Source: Hydrogenophaga sp. (GTDB taxonomy: Bacteria; Pseudomonadota; Gammaproteobacteria; Burkholderiales; Burkholderiaceae_C). Taken from it: DNA of 15,991 nucleotides. Location of the stretch: positions 1 through 15,991 of the forward strand of contig JAGXRS010000293.1 in the NCBI GenBank assembly GCA_018335615.1. The letters are read 5' to 3'. Shown one piece after another: positions 1-6,736 of the stretch (position 1 is its first letter; every line of letters begins with the position of its first letter). A model generated the notes under the pieces. It did not search any database and was not told the DNA's origin. It saw only the letters and a program-made list of their open reading frames with translations. A program made the translations under genes and the position numbers.

Positions 1-1346
1 TGGCCGACGTGGCCAACCTCGGCTCGGCCGACGCCGAAGCCGCGATTGCCGCCGCCAATGCCGCCTGGCCCGCCTGGCGCAGCAAGACCGCCAAAGAGCG
101 CAGCATCATCCTGCGCAAATGGTTCGACCTGCTCATGACCAACCAGGACGACCTGGGCCGCATCATGACCGCCGAGCAGGGCAAGCCCCTGCCCGAAGCA
201 AAAGGCGAAGTGGCCTACGGCGCCAGCTTCGTCGAGTGGTTTGCCGAAGAAGCCAAGCGCGTCAACGGTGAGACCCTGCCCCAGTTCGACAACAGCCGCC
301 GCCTGATGGTGCTCAAGCAGCCCATCGGTGTGTGCGCCGCCATCACGCCGTGGAACTTCCCGCTGGCCATGATCACGCGCAAGGTGGCACCCGCGCTGGC
401 GGCTGGCTGCACGGTCATCATCAAGCCGGCCGAGCTCACGCCGCTGACCGCGCTGGCCGCCGCCGAGCTGGCCATCCGCGCCGGCATCCCGGCCGGTGTG
501 CTCAACATGATCACGGCCGATGCCGACAACTCCATCGCCGTGGGCAAGGTGCTGTGCGCCAGCGATGTGGTGCGGCACATCAGCTTCACCGGCTCCACCG
601 AAGTCGGCCGCATCCTCATGGCGCAGAGCGCGCCCACGGTGAAGAAGATGTCGCTGGAACTCGGCGGCAACGCGCCCTTCATCGTGTTCAACGACGCCGA
701 CATCGACTCGGCCGTGGAAGGCGCTTTCGCCAGCAAGTACCGCAACGCCGGCCAGACCTGCGTGTGCTCGAACCGCCTGTATGTGCAGAGCGGTGTGTAC
801 GACGCGTTCGTGGAGAAGTTCGCCGCCAAGGTGAAGACCGCCAAGGTCGGCAACGGCTTTGAGGACGGTGTGAACCAGGGCCCGCTGATCGAAGAGGCCG
901 CGCTGGTGAAGGTGCAGCGCCATGTGGACGACGCCGTGGCCAAGGGCGCGCGTGTGCTGGCTGGCGGCAAACGCCTGGGCGGCCAGTTCTTCGAGCCCAC
1001 CGTGGTGGCCGACGCCACCGCCGACATGCTCTGCGCGAAAGAAGAAACGTTCGGCCCCTTCGCGCCGGTGTTCAAGTTCGAAACCGAGCAGGAAGCCATC
1101 GACGCGGCCAACAACACCGAGTTTGGCCTGGCCAGCTATTTCTACAGCCGCGACATCGGCCGCATCTACCGCGTGGCCGAGGCGCTGGAGTACGGCATGG
1201 TGGGTATCAATGTCGGCATCCTGGCCACCGAGCACGTGCCCTTCGGCGGCGTGAAGCAGTCCGGCCTGGGCCGCGAGGGCTCGCACCACGGCATGGACGA
1301 CTACGTGGAAATCAAGTACCTCTGCCTGGGCGACATCCTGAAGTAA
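1..1346 (+). CDS. gabD: NAD(P)-dependent succinate-semialdehyde dehydrogenase, 5'-truncated
   Basis: Aldehyde dehydrogenase superfamily enzyme that oxidises succinate semialdehyde to succinate in the cytosol (GABA and related catabolism). The frame is already open at the window edge, so the start lies upstream; about 448 codons are visible against roughly 480 usual for the GabD family, so about 30-40 N-terminal residues are missing. Counting from the valine codon at 9, the visible protein has the PWNFP cofactor-site motif, the FTGST glycine motif of the Rossmann fold, the general-base Glu in the LELGG motif (residue 217, codon 657-659) and the nucleophile Cys in GQTC (residue 251, codon 759-761). 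The 34-residue spacing of Glu and Cys is normal for ALDHs. The C-terminal PFGGVKQSGLGREG motif is typical of the GabD class. It converges on the GntR regulator gene. The family is secure; substrate preference is inferred from overall resemblance and could be a related semialdehyde. Confidence 0.88.
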   Translation, partial: ADVANLGSADAEAAIAAANAAWPAWRSKTAKERSIILRKWFDLLMTNQDDLGRIMTAEQGKPLPEAKGEVAYGASFVEWFAEEAKRVNGETLPQFDNSRRLMVLKQPIGVCAAITPWNFPLAMITRKVAPALAAGCTVIIKPAELTPLTALAAAELAIRAGIPAGVLNMITADADNSIAVGKVLCASDVVRHISFTGSTEVGRILMAQSAPTVKKMSLELGGNAPFIVFNDADIDSAVEGAFASKYRNAGQTCVCSNRLYVQSGVYDAFVEKFAAKVKTAKVGNGFEDGVNQGPLIEEAALVKVQRHVDDAVAKGARVLAGGKRLGGQFFEPTVVADATADMLCAKEETFGPFAPVFKFETEQEAIDAANNTEFGLASYFYSRDIGRIYRVAEALEYGMVGINVGILATEHVPFGGVKQSGLGREGSHHGMDDYVEIKYLCLGDILK

Positions 1347-1367
1347 GGCCGTCAGGCCCCACCCCGT

Positions 1368-1389
1368 CCCATCCCGCAGCAGGGATGGG
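1368..1389. terminator. Hairpin between convergent genes, possible bidirectional terminator
   Basis: Perfect 8-bp inverted repeat CCCATCCC / GGGATGGG around a 6-base GCAGCA loop, placed 22 bases after the dehydrogenase stop and 15 bases before the end of the oppositely oriented GntR gene. Neither side has a clear T-run, so it is at best a weak intrinsic terminator or a 3'-end stabilising hairpin for both transcripts. Confidence 0.45.
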
Positions 1390-1403
1390 TCTACCCGGTG
1401 GCG

Positions 1404-2093
1404 TCAGGCGGGCGCTGCGTCTTTCACGTCGCGCGCCAGCTTGTCCCGCAACTGGTTCACCAGGTTGGTCTTGGCCCGCGTGATGTGGTGCTCCGTCAGG
1501 CGCACCGCCTTTTCCACGTCGCCCTGCCCGATGGCGAGGGCGATGGCCTCGTGCTCATCCCACAGGCTGGAGCGCTGATGGGCCCAACGGTGCACCGCCC
1601 CCATGACGCGGCGCAGGTGCACCCAGTAACGCCCCGCATTCTCGGCAATCAGGGCATTGCCCGACGCGGCATAGATGGCCGAGTGGAACGCCATGTCGGC
1701 GTCGATGATGCGCTTGAGGTCGCCGCTTTGCGAGGTGGCGCGGCCTTGCAGGATCAAGGCCGGGTCGATGGTGGCCCGGGACTGGGCCGCCAGCCGCACG
1801 GCCAGCGCATCCAGCGCGCCCCGTACCTCGTAGAGATGCCCCACCCACTCCGGGTCCAGCGGAGTCACCTGCACGCCGCGGCCCGGCGCATCCTCGATGA
1901 GGCCATCTTTTTTCAACAGGCGCAGCGCCTGCAGCACCGGCGAACGCGACACATGCAGCTGCTCCGCAATCTCTTCCTGGGTGATGCGCTCGCCCGGCGC
2001 CAACGATCCATCGGTGATGGCATCGACCAGCACCTGGTAGACCGTTTCCACGAAATCGCTGCGGGTAGGGAGCTTGTCAAGTTGCAGTCGCAT
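1404..2093 (-). CDS. GntR family transcriptional regulator with FCD domain
   Basis: 229-aa DNA-binding repressor/activator of the FadR (FCD) branch of GntR proteins. The N-terminal winged helix-turn-helix spans about residues 10-78 (ITQEEIAEQLHVSRSPVLQALRLL is the HTH core). The C-terminal all-helical FCD ligand domain spans about 85-215. Metal-site candidates are Asp133, His137 (D-x3-H), His181 and His203, as expected for FCD proteins that bind carboxylate ligands through a metal. The ATG at 2093 gives a full-length protein; no strong Shine-Dalgarno is seen before it. It is the last gene of the leftward Rieske cluster but is separated from the membrane-protein gene by 109 bases carrying TACAGA half-sites like those in the oxygenase palindrome, so it probably has its own autoregulated promoter. 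The likely effector is the substrate or an intermediate of the cluster; that is inference. Confidence 0.9.
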   Translation of the reverse strand: MRLQLDKLPTRSDFVETVYQVLVDAITDGSLAPGERITQEEIAEQLHVSRSPVLQALRLLKKDGLIEDAPGRGVQVTPLDPEWVGHLYEVRGALDALAVRLAAQSRATIDPALILQGRATSQSGDLKRIIDADMAFHSAIYAASGNALIAENAGRYWVHLRRVMGAVHRWAHQRSSLWDEHEAIALAIGQGDVEKAVRLTEHHITRAKTNLVNQLRDKLARDVKDAAPA

Positions 2094-2116
2094 GCGTGGA
2101 TTCTATTTTCAAGACC

Positions 2117-2132
2117 GTGTACAGAATACAGA
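2117..2132. promoter_or_regulatory. Candidate GntR operator in front of the regulator gene
   Basis: Two tandem TACAGA half-sites (2120-2125 and 2127-2132) separated by one A. The same stretch also reads as TGTA-N5-TACA (2118-2130). TACAGA is the half-site of the perfect palindrome upstream of the oxygenase operon. It lies 24-39 bases before the GntR ATG, overlapping the probable promoter (a TAGAAT -10-like hexamer lies downstream of it on the minus strand), which suits autorepression. Identification is by similarity of two sites only. Confidence 0.45.
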
Positions 2133-2202
2133 TCCACCACTCGGCCCTGGGCGGCCTTGATGTGGGTCAAGCCGTGTCACCCGGCATCAAGGGGAGAGGC
2201 GG

Positions 2203-2787
2203 TCAGGGCACAAGCCTGGCGGGCTGACTCGACCGGGATGACGCCAGCCAGGATGGCGTCTGGGTGCCACCGGGAAGATGGGCCAGCAGGGATTCACAGC
2301 ATTGCGCATCCCGGTGGTCACACACCAGCAGCTTCAGCCGGTGGCGCCCGTGGCCCAGGGGACTCGTGAGGACCAACACCAGGTGCTGCTTGAGATCGTG
2401 CTCCAGGCTGCCCTCTTGCCATTGCACTTGGCTCACATCGTGCCAGGCGACCAGCCGGTCGTGGCCGAGCCGGAGCCCGAACAGGTGCGGCACATGGGTC
2501 CAGCCGATCTGAACGCCGTCCGCCCCGAAGCTGACACGCTGCACGTACAACCGTTCGCTGAACAGCGCCTGCAGCATCACCGCGGTGCCGCCCACCGCCA
2601 GCGCGCCCAGGGCCACGCGGAGGTCCAGCGCCACGCCTGAAGCCCCCGCCGCCGAGGCACCCGACAACCATGCCAGCGCCCATCCGCCGGCTGCGGTCAT
2701 CAGCAAGCCAATGAACAGGCCCCACAGACGGGGTCGCCCGACCCAGCGGCCGGGCGGACCGTAGTCGAGCACAAAGGTCCGATCCAT
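2203..2787 (-). CDS. Small two-helix membrane protein of unknown function
   Basis: 194-aa protein starting at the ATG at 2787, which has an AGGA Shine-Dalgarno six bases upstream (GGAAAGGACAGC-ATG). The frame is open far upstream into the aldolase gene, but the residues encoded there are an arginine-rich out-of-frame reading and not part of this protein. Residues about 21-43 (LWGLFIGLLMTAAGGWALAW region) and 53-75 (VALGALAVGGTAVMLQALF region) form two membrane segments, followed by about 115 soluble residues with alternating charged and hydrophobic strands, reminiscent of a bacterial PH-like membrane-anchored domain. I do not recognise a family with certainty. It lies 79 bases after the aldolase gene in the same direction and may be a passenger rather than part of the pathway. 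Confidence 0.7.
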   Translation of the reverse strand: MDRTFVLDYGPPGRWVGRPRLWGLFIGLLMTAAGGWALAWLSGASAAGASGVALDLRVALGALAVGGTAVMLQALFSERLYVQRVSFGADGVQIGWTHVPHLFGLRLGHDRLVAWHDVSQVQWQEGSLEHDLKQHLVLVLTSPLGHGRHRLKLLVCDHRDAQCCESLLAHLPGGTQTPSWLASSRSSQPARLVP

Positions 2788-2835
2788 GCTGTCCTTTCCC
2801 TTCAGGCCGCGCAGGTGCGCACCCTCATGAACCGA

Positions 2836-2874
2836 TCGGCTGAGGCCCGGGCCGGCCGACGGCCGCTCAGCCGA
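2836..2874 (-). other. Long GC-rich stem-loop over the aldolase stop codon
   Basis: Nine-base perfect arms TCGGCTGAG (2836-2844) and CTCAGCCGA (2866-2874) enclose 21 bases that are themselves self-complementary (GGCCGACGGCC). The right arm contains the stop codon of the aldolase gene. No T-run follows on the minus strand, so it is more likely an mRNA 3'-end stabiliser or partial transcription block between the catabolic genes and the membrane-protein gene than a full intrinsic terminator. Confidence 0.4.
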
Positions 2875-3679
2875 ACATGTCCGGCTGCGTGAGCGCCAGG
2901 TGCTCGTAGATGGGCTGGAAGTGCAGCCAGCCGATGTACTCCGAGCCCACATGTTCGCGGCTGTAGCGCGAACGTTCCGGCGACACCAGCACCGGCTTGT
3001 GGCCTGTGGCCTCGACCAGCAGCTGCTGGCGGCAGCAGCGCTCCAGCGCGATGAACCAGAAGGCGGCGGCCTCGATGCTGTGGCGGCTGGCGGTGAGCAG
3101 CCCGTGGTTCTGGTGGATGGCGGCCTTGACGCCCTTGAACCAGTCGCACACCGCCATGCCGGCGCGCTCTTCCACCGCCACCTGACCGGCTTCGTCCTTG
3201 ATGACCACATGGTCCTCGAAGAAGGCCGCTGCGTCCTGCGAGATCGGCTCCAGCGGGCGGCCCAGGGCAGCGAAGGCGGTGCCGTAGACCGTGTGGGCGT
3301 GGCACATGGCCAGGATGTCCGGGTGCGCCTCGTGCACGGCGGCGTGCAGCACGAAGCCGGCCCGGTTGATGGCGTGAGCGCCCTGGACGACGCGGCCCTT
3401 GTGGTCGGCCAGGATCAGGTTGGACACCTTGACCTGAGCGAAGTGCACACACATGGGGTTGGTCCAGTACAGCTCCGGATGCTCGGGATCGCGGATGGTC
3501 AGGTGGCCCGCAAAGCCGTAGTCAAAGCCTTCCAGCGCGAAGGCGCGGCAGGCGGCCACCAGGCGCTGCTTGAGGTGCAGGCGTTCGGCCTCGAAACTGT
3601 CGAATGCGGGGATCTCGGGAAACACAAGGCCGGGCTGGGTGGGCTGGTAAATCGAGGTGTTCTTGACTTTGTCGAGCAT
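2867..3679 (-). CDS. Class II aldolase/adducin family protein (possible decarboxylase or lyase)
   Basis: 270-aa zinc-dependent class II aldolase/adducin-fold protein, start ATG at 3679 with GGAG seven bases upstream. The metal-binding histidines are His127 and His129 (CHAHT) and His192 (QNHG), matching His92, His94 and His155 of E. coli FucA. The catalytic Glu73 of FucA aligns with Gly108 here (spacing to His112 and His127 is conserved), so a retro-aldol mechanism of the FucA kind is not expected. Some family members in aromatic catabolism, such as the 3,4-dihydroxyphthalate decarboxylase PhtC, are decarboxylases. It lies 32 bases downstream of the reductase gene of the Rieske system and is surely co-transcribed, so it plausibly acts on the hydroxylated product, for example as a decarboxylase. 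Family is certain; reaction is inferred. Confidence 0.85.
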   Translation of the reverse strand: MLDKVKNTSIYQPTQPGLVFPEIPAFDSFEAERLHLKQRLVAACRAFALEGFDYGFAGHLTIRDPEHPELYWTNPMCVHFAQVKVSNLILADHKGRVVQGAHAINRAGFVLHAAVHEAHPDILAMCHAHTVYGTAFAALGRPLEPISQDAAAFFEDHVVIKDEAGQVAVEERAGMAVCDWFKGVKAAIHQNHGLLTASRHSIEAAAFWFIALERCCRQQLLVEATGHKPVLVSPERSRYSREHVGSEYIGWLHFQPIYEHLALTQPDMFG

Positions 3680-3711
3680 GGGAATCTCCGGATGGGGTGG
3701 GGTCGGTGGTG

Positions 3712-4713
3712 TCAGAGGTCGAGGACGAGCAGCGGGCTGCAGGCGCGCGAGACACACACGGTCAGGCAACGCGTTTTCTCTTCGTCGGTGAGGATGTAGT
3801 CGTTGTGTTCCACCTCGCCTTCGAGGTAGTCGACCTTGCAGGCGCCACACAGGCCCGACAGGCACGACGTGGGCACGCGATGGCCGGCGATTTCGATCGC
3901 CCGCACGATGGTCTGGTCGGGCAGCACCGGCAGGGTGATGCCCGTGCGCGCCAGTCGCACCTCGAAGGCGCCATCGGGTGCGGTTTTCGGCGGTGCGTCG
4001 GGCGCCTTGAAGTGCTCGCTGTGAACCGTGCCGGGCGCCCAGTGCGCACTGGCTTCGGCACAGGCTGTCATGAAACCCGCGGGGCCGCAGTAGTACAGGT
4101 GCGCACCGTCCGCCGGCTGCCGCAGCAGCCCGGTGATGTCCAGCCCCTGACCGGGCACGCCGTTGTCGAAGTGAACGTGCAGCCGGTCCGGCGGCACGAT
4201 GGCCTTGAGCGCATCGGCAAAGGCAGCGTGGCGGGGGCTGCGCGCGCAGTGGTGCAATTCAAACGACGCCCCTTGCGCGGTGAGCGCGTGCGCCATCGCC
4301 TTCAAAGGCGTGATGCCGATGCCACCGGCCAGCAGCACCGTGTGGGCCGCGCCCGGCGCCAGGGCGAAAGCGTTGCGCGGCGCCCCCACCGTCAGCAGTT
4401 CGCCCACCCGCACGCTGTCGTGCAGGGTCTTCGAGCCGCCGCGCCCCTTCACCTCGCGCAGCACGCCCAGGGTCCAGCGGCTGCGGTCGGACGGATCGCC
4501 GGCCAGCGAGTAGGAGCGCACCAGCCCGCCCGGCAGGTGCACATCGACATGGGCGCCGGCGGTCACAGCGGGCAGTTCCGCGCCCTCGGGATCGACCAGA
4601 TCAAAGGCGTGGATGCCCTCGGCCTGCCAGCGGATGGCCTGCACCCGCAGCCGCAGCAAGGACACCGGCGCCGCCTCGGGCTGGGTGACACCCAGCGGCA
4701 GCGGGGCATTCAT
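3712..4713 (-). CDS. PDR/VanB family reductase (FMN, NAD(P)H, plant-type 2Fe-2S) of the Rieske oxygenase
   Basis: 333-aa electron-transfer component that passes electrons from NAD(P)H through flavin and an iron-sulfur cluster to the adjacent oxygenase. Domain order is flavin-binding barrel (RSYSL at 66-70, typical of FMN-dependent phthalate dioxygenase reductases), nicotinamide domain (GGIGITP at 130-136, YYCGPAGFM at 207-215) and C-terminal ferredoxin with Cys284, Cys289, Cys292 and Cys320 (C-x4-C-x2-C-x27-C). All expected cofactor residues are present and the length matches the family (about 320). The ATG at 4713 overlaps the oxygenase stop as ATGA, with GGAGG seven bases upstream, so the two are translationally coupled. 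This is a complete two-component class IA/VanAB-like system. Assignment of family is firm; the partner is inferred from overlap. Confidence 0.94.
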   Translation of the reverse strand: MNAPLPLGVTQPEAAPVSLLRLRVQAIRWQAEGIHAFDLVDPEGAELPAVTAGAHVDVHLPGGLVRSYSLAGDPSDRSRWTLGVLREVKGRGGSKTLHDSVRVGELLTVGAPRNAFALAPGAAHTVLLAGGIGITPLKAMAHALTAQGASFELHHCARSPRHAAFADALKAIVPPDRLHVHFDNGVPGQGLDITGLLRQPADGAHLYYCGPAGFMTACAEASAHWAPGTVHSEHFKAPDAPPKTAPDGAFEVRLARTGITLPVLPDQTIVRAIEIAGHRVPTSCLSGLCGACKVDYLEGEVEHNDYILTDEEKTRCLTVCVSRACSPLLVLDL

Positions 4714-6263
4714 GCCTGCCTCCGCGCCAGCACGTCCTGCTGCAAGACCTCCAGCCGGGCCTTCACGAAGCTGTCGCGTTCGCTGCCCTGCAGGCCGTCG
4801 GCCTCGGTGAGGATGGTCACCACCTGGCGCGCTAGGTACCGGCGCAGCGTGACCTCCTCTTCCCGGGTGCGGCCCACTGGCAGTTCGAACACGTTGCCCG
4901 AACAGTAGCTGTTGGGCGCACCGCCGTTCTCGCGCACCCAGGCGGCGAACTGTTCCGGGCCGGCCTTGGGGTTGGTGCCCCGCACAGCGTCGCGCAGCAG
5001 CTTGCGGAACATGTAGAGCCCGGCGTCGAACTTGGTCGGGTTCTCCAGCGCGTGGATGGCGATCGGGCGCTGGCTGATGATGGCCTCGTAATCCCCGGGG
5101 GCGTACTGGCAGTCCTTGTAGTTCGGACGGGCGCGGTGGTCGCTCGGGATGGGCGGCATGTCCTCCAGCTGGTACTGGCCGAAGCGCTCGGGGCGGCGCA
5201 TGGCGACCTGGCCTTCCAGGAAGTCGATGGTTTCATAGCCCACCAGGCTCTTGTCGCCCACGCCGCGGGTGTCGATGCCCGGGCCCATCACGCGCCAGCC
5301 CATCATCTTGGCGTTGCGGTCGTCCACCGGCACGGTCCAGCGGATCATGTGGAAGCGGCCGAACAGCTTCTTCTGGTGCCCGTCTTCCGATGTGTAGGCG
5401 TGCAGGCTCAGGTTGGGCAGCACCTGGTGCTGCACGCGGATGTACATGTGGCCGTCGTCAGAACGGCGGGCGCCCGAACAGGCCAGGCCGCGGCCGCCGT
5501 GAATCGGCGCGAAGTGCATGTCGGGCGGCACCTCCATCGAAGCCGCCCCCACTTCGTCAAACGTGGTGCCCTGGTAGTGCTCGCCGGTCACCTGGCGCTT
5601 GGCGTGCAGCGCCATGGTGTGGTAGTTGTCGGCCGAGTTGTCCTGCACCTGCAGCCAGTTGCAGTGCTGGAAGTTGCTGTAGGGCACCAGTTCGTCGCCT
5701 TCGGCCACGGTGAAGTTGCCCTCCCACTCGGGGAATGGGGGCTCCTGCTCGGGCGGCCCCATGTAGGCAAACACCAGGCCGTTGCGCTCAATGGTCTTGT
5801 AGGCGCCCTGGCGGATGGAGCAGCGGTAGCGCTCGCCCTCTTCTTCCTCGCCCTCGGGGAAGGGCACCCGCAGGCAGGTGCCATCCACGTCGAACACCAT
5901 GCCGTGGTAGCAGCACGAAATGCCGTGTTCTTCGATCTTTCCGTATTCGAGCGAGGCGCCGCGGTGCACGCAGTGGGCGTGCAACAGGCCAATGCGGCCG
6001 CTGCCATCGCGGAAACACACCAGCTCCTCGCCCAGGATCTTGAGGAACCGGGGCGTGTCGGTCAGCTCCATGGTCATGCACACGGGGTGCCAAAAGCGGC
6101 GCATGTACTCACCCGTCGGCGTACCCGGGCCCACCTCGGTCAGCTCCGGGTCGTGACCCGGCTCCTTGTTGGTGAAATAACCCCCAAAGGGAATGAGCTT
6201 TTTGACGACGGGTACCGAGCCGGTGCTGGATGCGTGCTCGAACTTGTCCTGAGGGGTGGTCAT
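4710..6263 (-). CDS. Rieske [2Fe-2S] aromatic ring-hydroxylating oxygenase/O-demethylase, catalytic subunit
   Basis: 517-aa terminal oxygenase; start is the ATG at 6263 with GGAG six to seven bases upstream, although the frame stays open to 6359. The Rieske centre is Cys98-x-His100 and Cys117-x2-His120. The mononuclear iron site has the bridging Asp212 and ligands His215 and His220 (D-x2-H-x4-H). The protein resembles the phthalate dioxygenase/LigXa/3-chlorobenzoate dioxygenase group, homomultimeric oxygenases fed by a PDR-type reductase, and that reductase is the next gene. Family members are usually about 410-450 residues; the extra length here is at the C terminus (about 380-517), with a final Arg/Glu-rich helical tail. 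It would introduce oxygen into an aromatic carboxylate or ether, giving a cis-diol or removing a methyl group. The substrate cannot be read from sequence. First gene of the leftward operon behind a perfect palindrome. Confidence 0.93.
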   Translation of the reverse strand: MTTPQDKFEHASSTGSVPVVKKLIPFGGYFTNKEPGHDPELTEVGPGTPTGEYMRRFWHPVCMTMELTDTPRFLKILGEELVCFRDGSGRIGLLHAHCVHRGASLEYGKIEEHGISCCYHGMVFDVDGTCLRVPFPEGEEEEGERYRCSIRQGAYKTIERNGLVFAYMGPPEQEPPFPEWEGNFTVAEGDELVPYSNFQHCNWLQVQDNSADNYHTMALHAKRQVTGEHYQGTTFDEVGAASMEVPPDMHFAPIHGGRGLACSGARRSDDGHMYIRVQHQVLPNLSLHAYTSEDGHQKKLFGRFHMIRWTVPVDDRNAKMMGWRVMGPGIDTRGVGDKSLVGYETIDFLEGQVAMRRPERFGQYQLEDMPPIPSDHRARPNYKDCQYAPGDYEAIISQRPIAIHALENPTKFDAGLYMFRKLLRDAVRGTNPKAGPEQFAAWVRENGGAPNSYCSGNVFELPVGRTREEEVTLRRYLARQVVTILTEADGLQGSERDSFVKARLEVLQQDVLARRQA

Positions 6264-6318
6264 GGCGTCTCCGAAAGGTTGGGGCGTTAAGGAAAATTCA
6301 CGAGTACTGACTTCTGAA

Positions 6319-6332
6319 CTCTGTATACAGAG
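6319..6332. promoter_or_regulatory. Perfect palindromic operator upstream of the Rieske operon
   Basis: CTCTGTATACAGAG is a perfect 14-bp palindrome 56-69 bases upstream of the oxygenase ATG, in a locally AT-richer stretch (about 6290-6335). A GTATAC-type core is common for FCD-class GntR operators, and the cluster encodes such a regulator. I could not place clean -35/-10 hexamers around it, so its position relative to the promoter is uncertain. Confidence 0.65.
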
Positions 6333-6412
6333 ATTAAGCGCACGCCCCTTTCCCCGCATCCGCGTTAACCCTGGCCACAGCAGGACCGCATCCAGACCTC
6401 CTCAGCATGCTC

Positions 6413-6434
6413 ACAGGGATGGCAGCATCCCTGT
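6413..6434. other. Perfect hairpin between the Rieske operon promoter and the tRNA gene
   Basis: Nine-base arms ACAGGGATG and CATCCCTGT around a GCAG loop. No T-run follows on either strand. It shares the GGGATG/CATCCC arms and GCAG loop core with the hairpin at 1368-1389, although with the arms in inverted order. It lies 70 bases before the tRNA gene and 150 bases before the oxygenase start. Function unknown. Confidence 0.4.
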
Positions 6435-6503
6435 CTTGGGCATACACGACAGAAACGGGACGCCATCCCGACGTCTCGCCTCTCGGTTATGATCCCGCCC
6501 AGC

Positions 6504-6577
6504 GCGGGTGTCGTTCAATGGTAGGACTCTTGCTTCCCAAGCAAATAACGTGGGTTCGATTCCCATCACCCGCTCCA
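6504..6577 (+). tRNA. tRNA-Gly (anticodon CCC)
   Basis: Cloverleaf with acceptor arms GCGGGTG (6504-6510) and CACCCGC (6567-6573), discriminator T and encoded CCA (6575-6577). The D-arm contains TTCAATGGTAG as in other bacterial tRNA-Gly(CCC). The anticodon loop TTCCCAA places CCC at 6536-6538, and the T-arm GTGGG-TTCGATT-CCCAT is complete. The outermost anticodon-stem pair (C6529-A6545) is mismatched, a minor deviation. A TATGAT -10-like hexamer at 6488-6493 lies 10 bases upstream of the mature 5' end, fitting a start of transcription near 6500. Decodes GGG codons. Confidence 0.96.
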
Positions 6578-6736
6578 CTTCTTCCAGCAGCGTCCCCGTC
6601 GCGCGGACCTGTTCTCCCCTGAACCTCGAATTCACCGGCTGATCCGGGGGCCTTGCGCTGCGCCCCACGCGCCTGGAGCGCCGCGTGACCACAATGAATT
6701 GCCAGCATTTTCTGGCCATCCATTGAGGACCGACCC

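Noticed and set aside
3697..4908. Open frame on the + strand opposite the reductase gene
   Set aside because: Antisense to a firmly identified PDR-type reductase; low-complexity Arg/His/Gln-rich translation without family features.
5052..6290. Long open frame (over 400 codons) on the + strand opposite the Rieske gene
   Set aside because: It is fully antisense to a gene with intact motifs. Its translation is rich in Val, His, Ala and Gly with no recognisable domain, as expected for mirror frames in GC-rich DNA.
6504..6577. tRNA-Gly gene as an integration site for a genomic island carrying the Rieske cluster
   Set aside because: No integrase gene and no duplicated tRNA 3' end were found in the window, and the cluster lies on the 5' side of the tRNA rather than at its 3' end.
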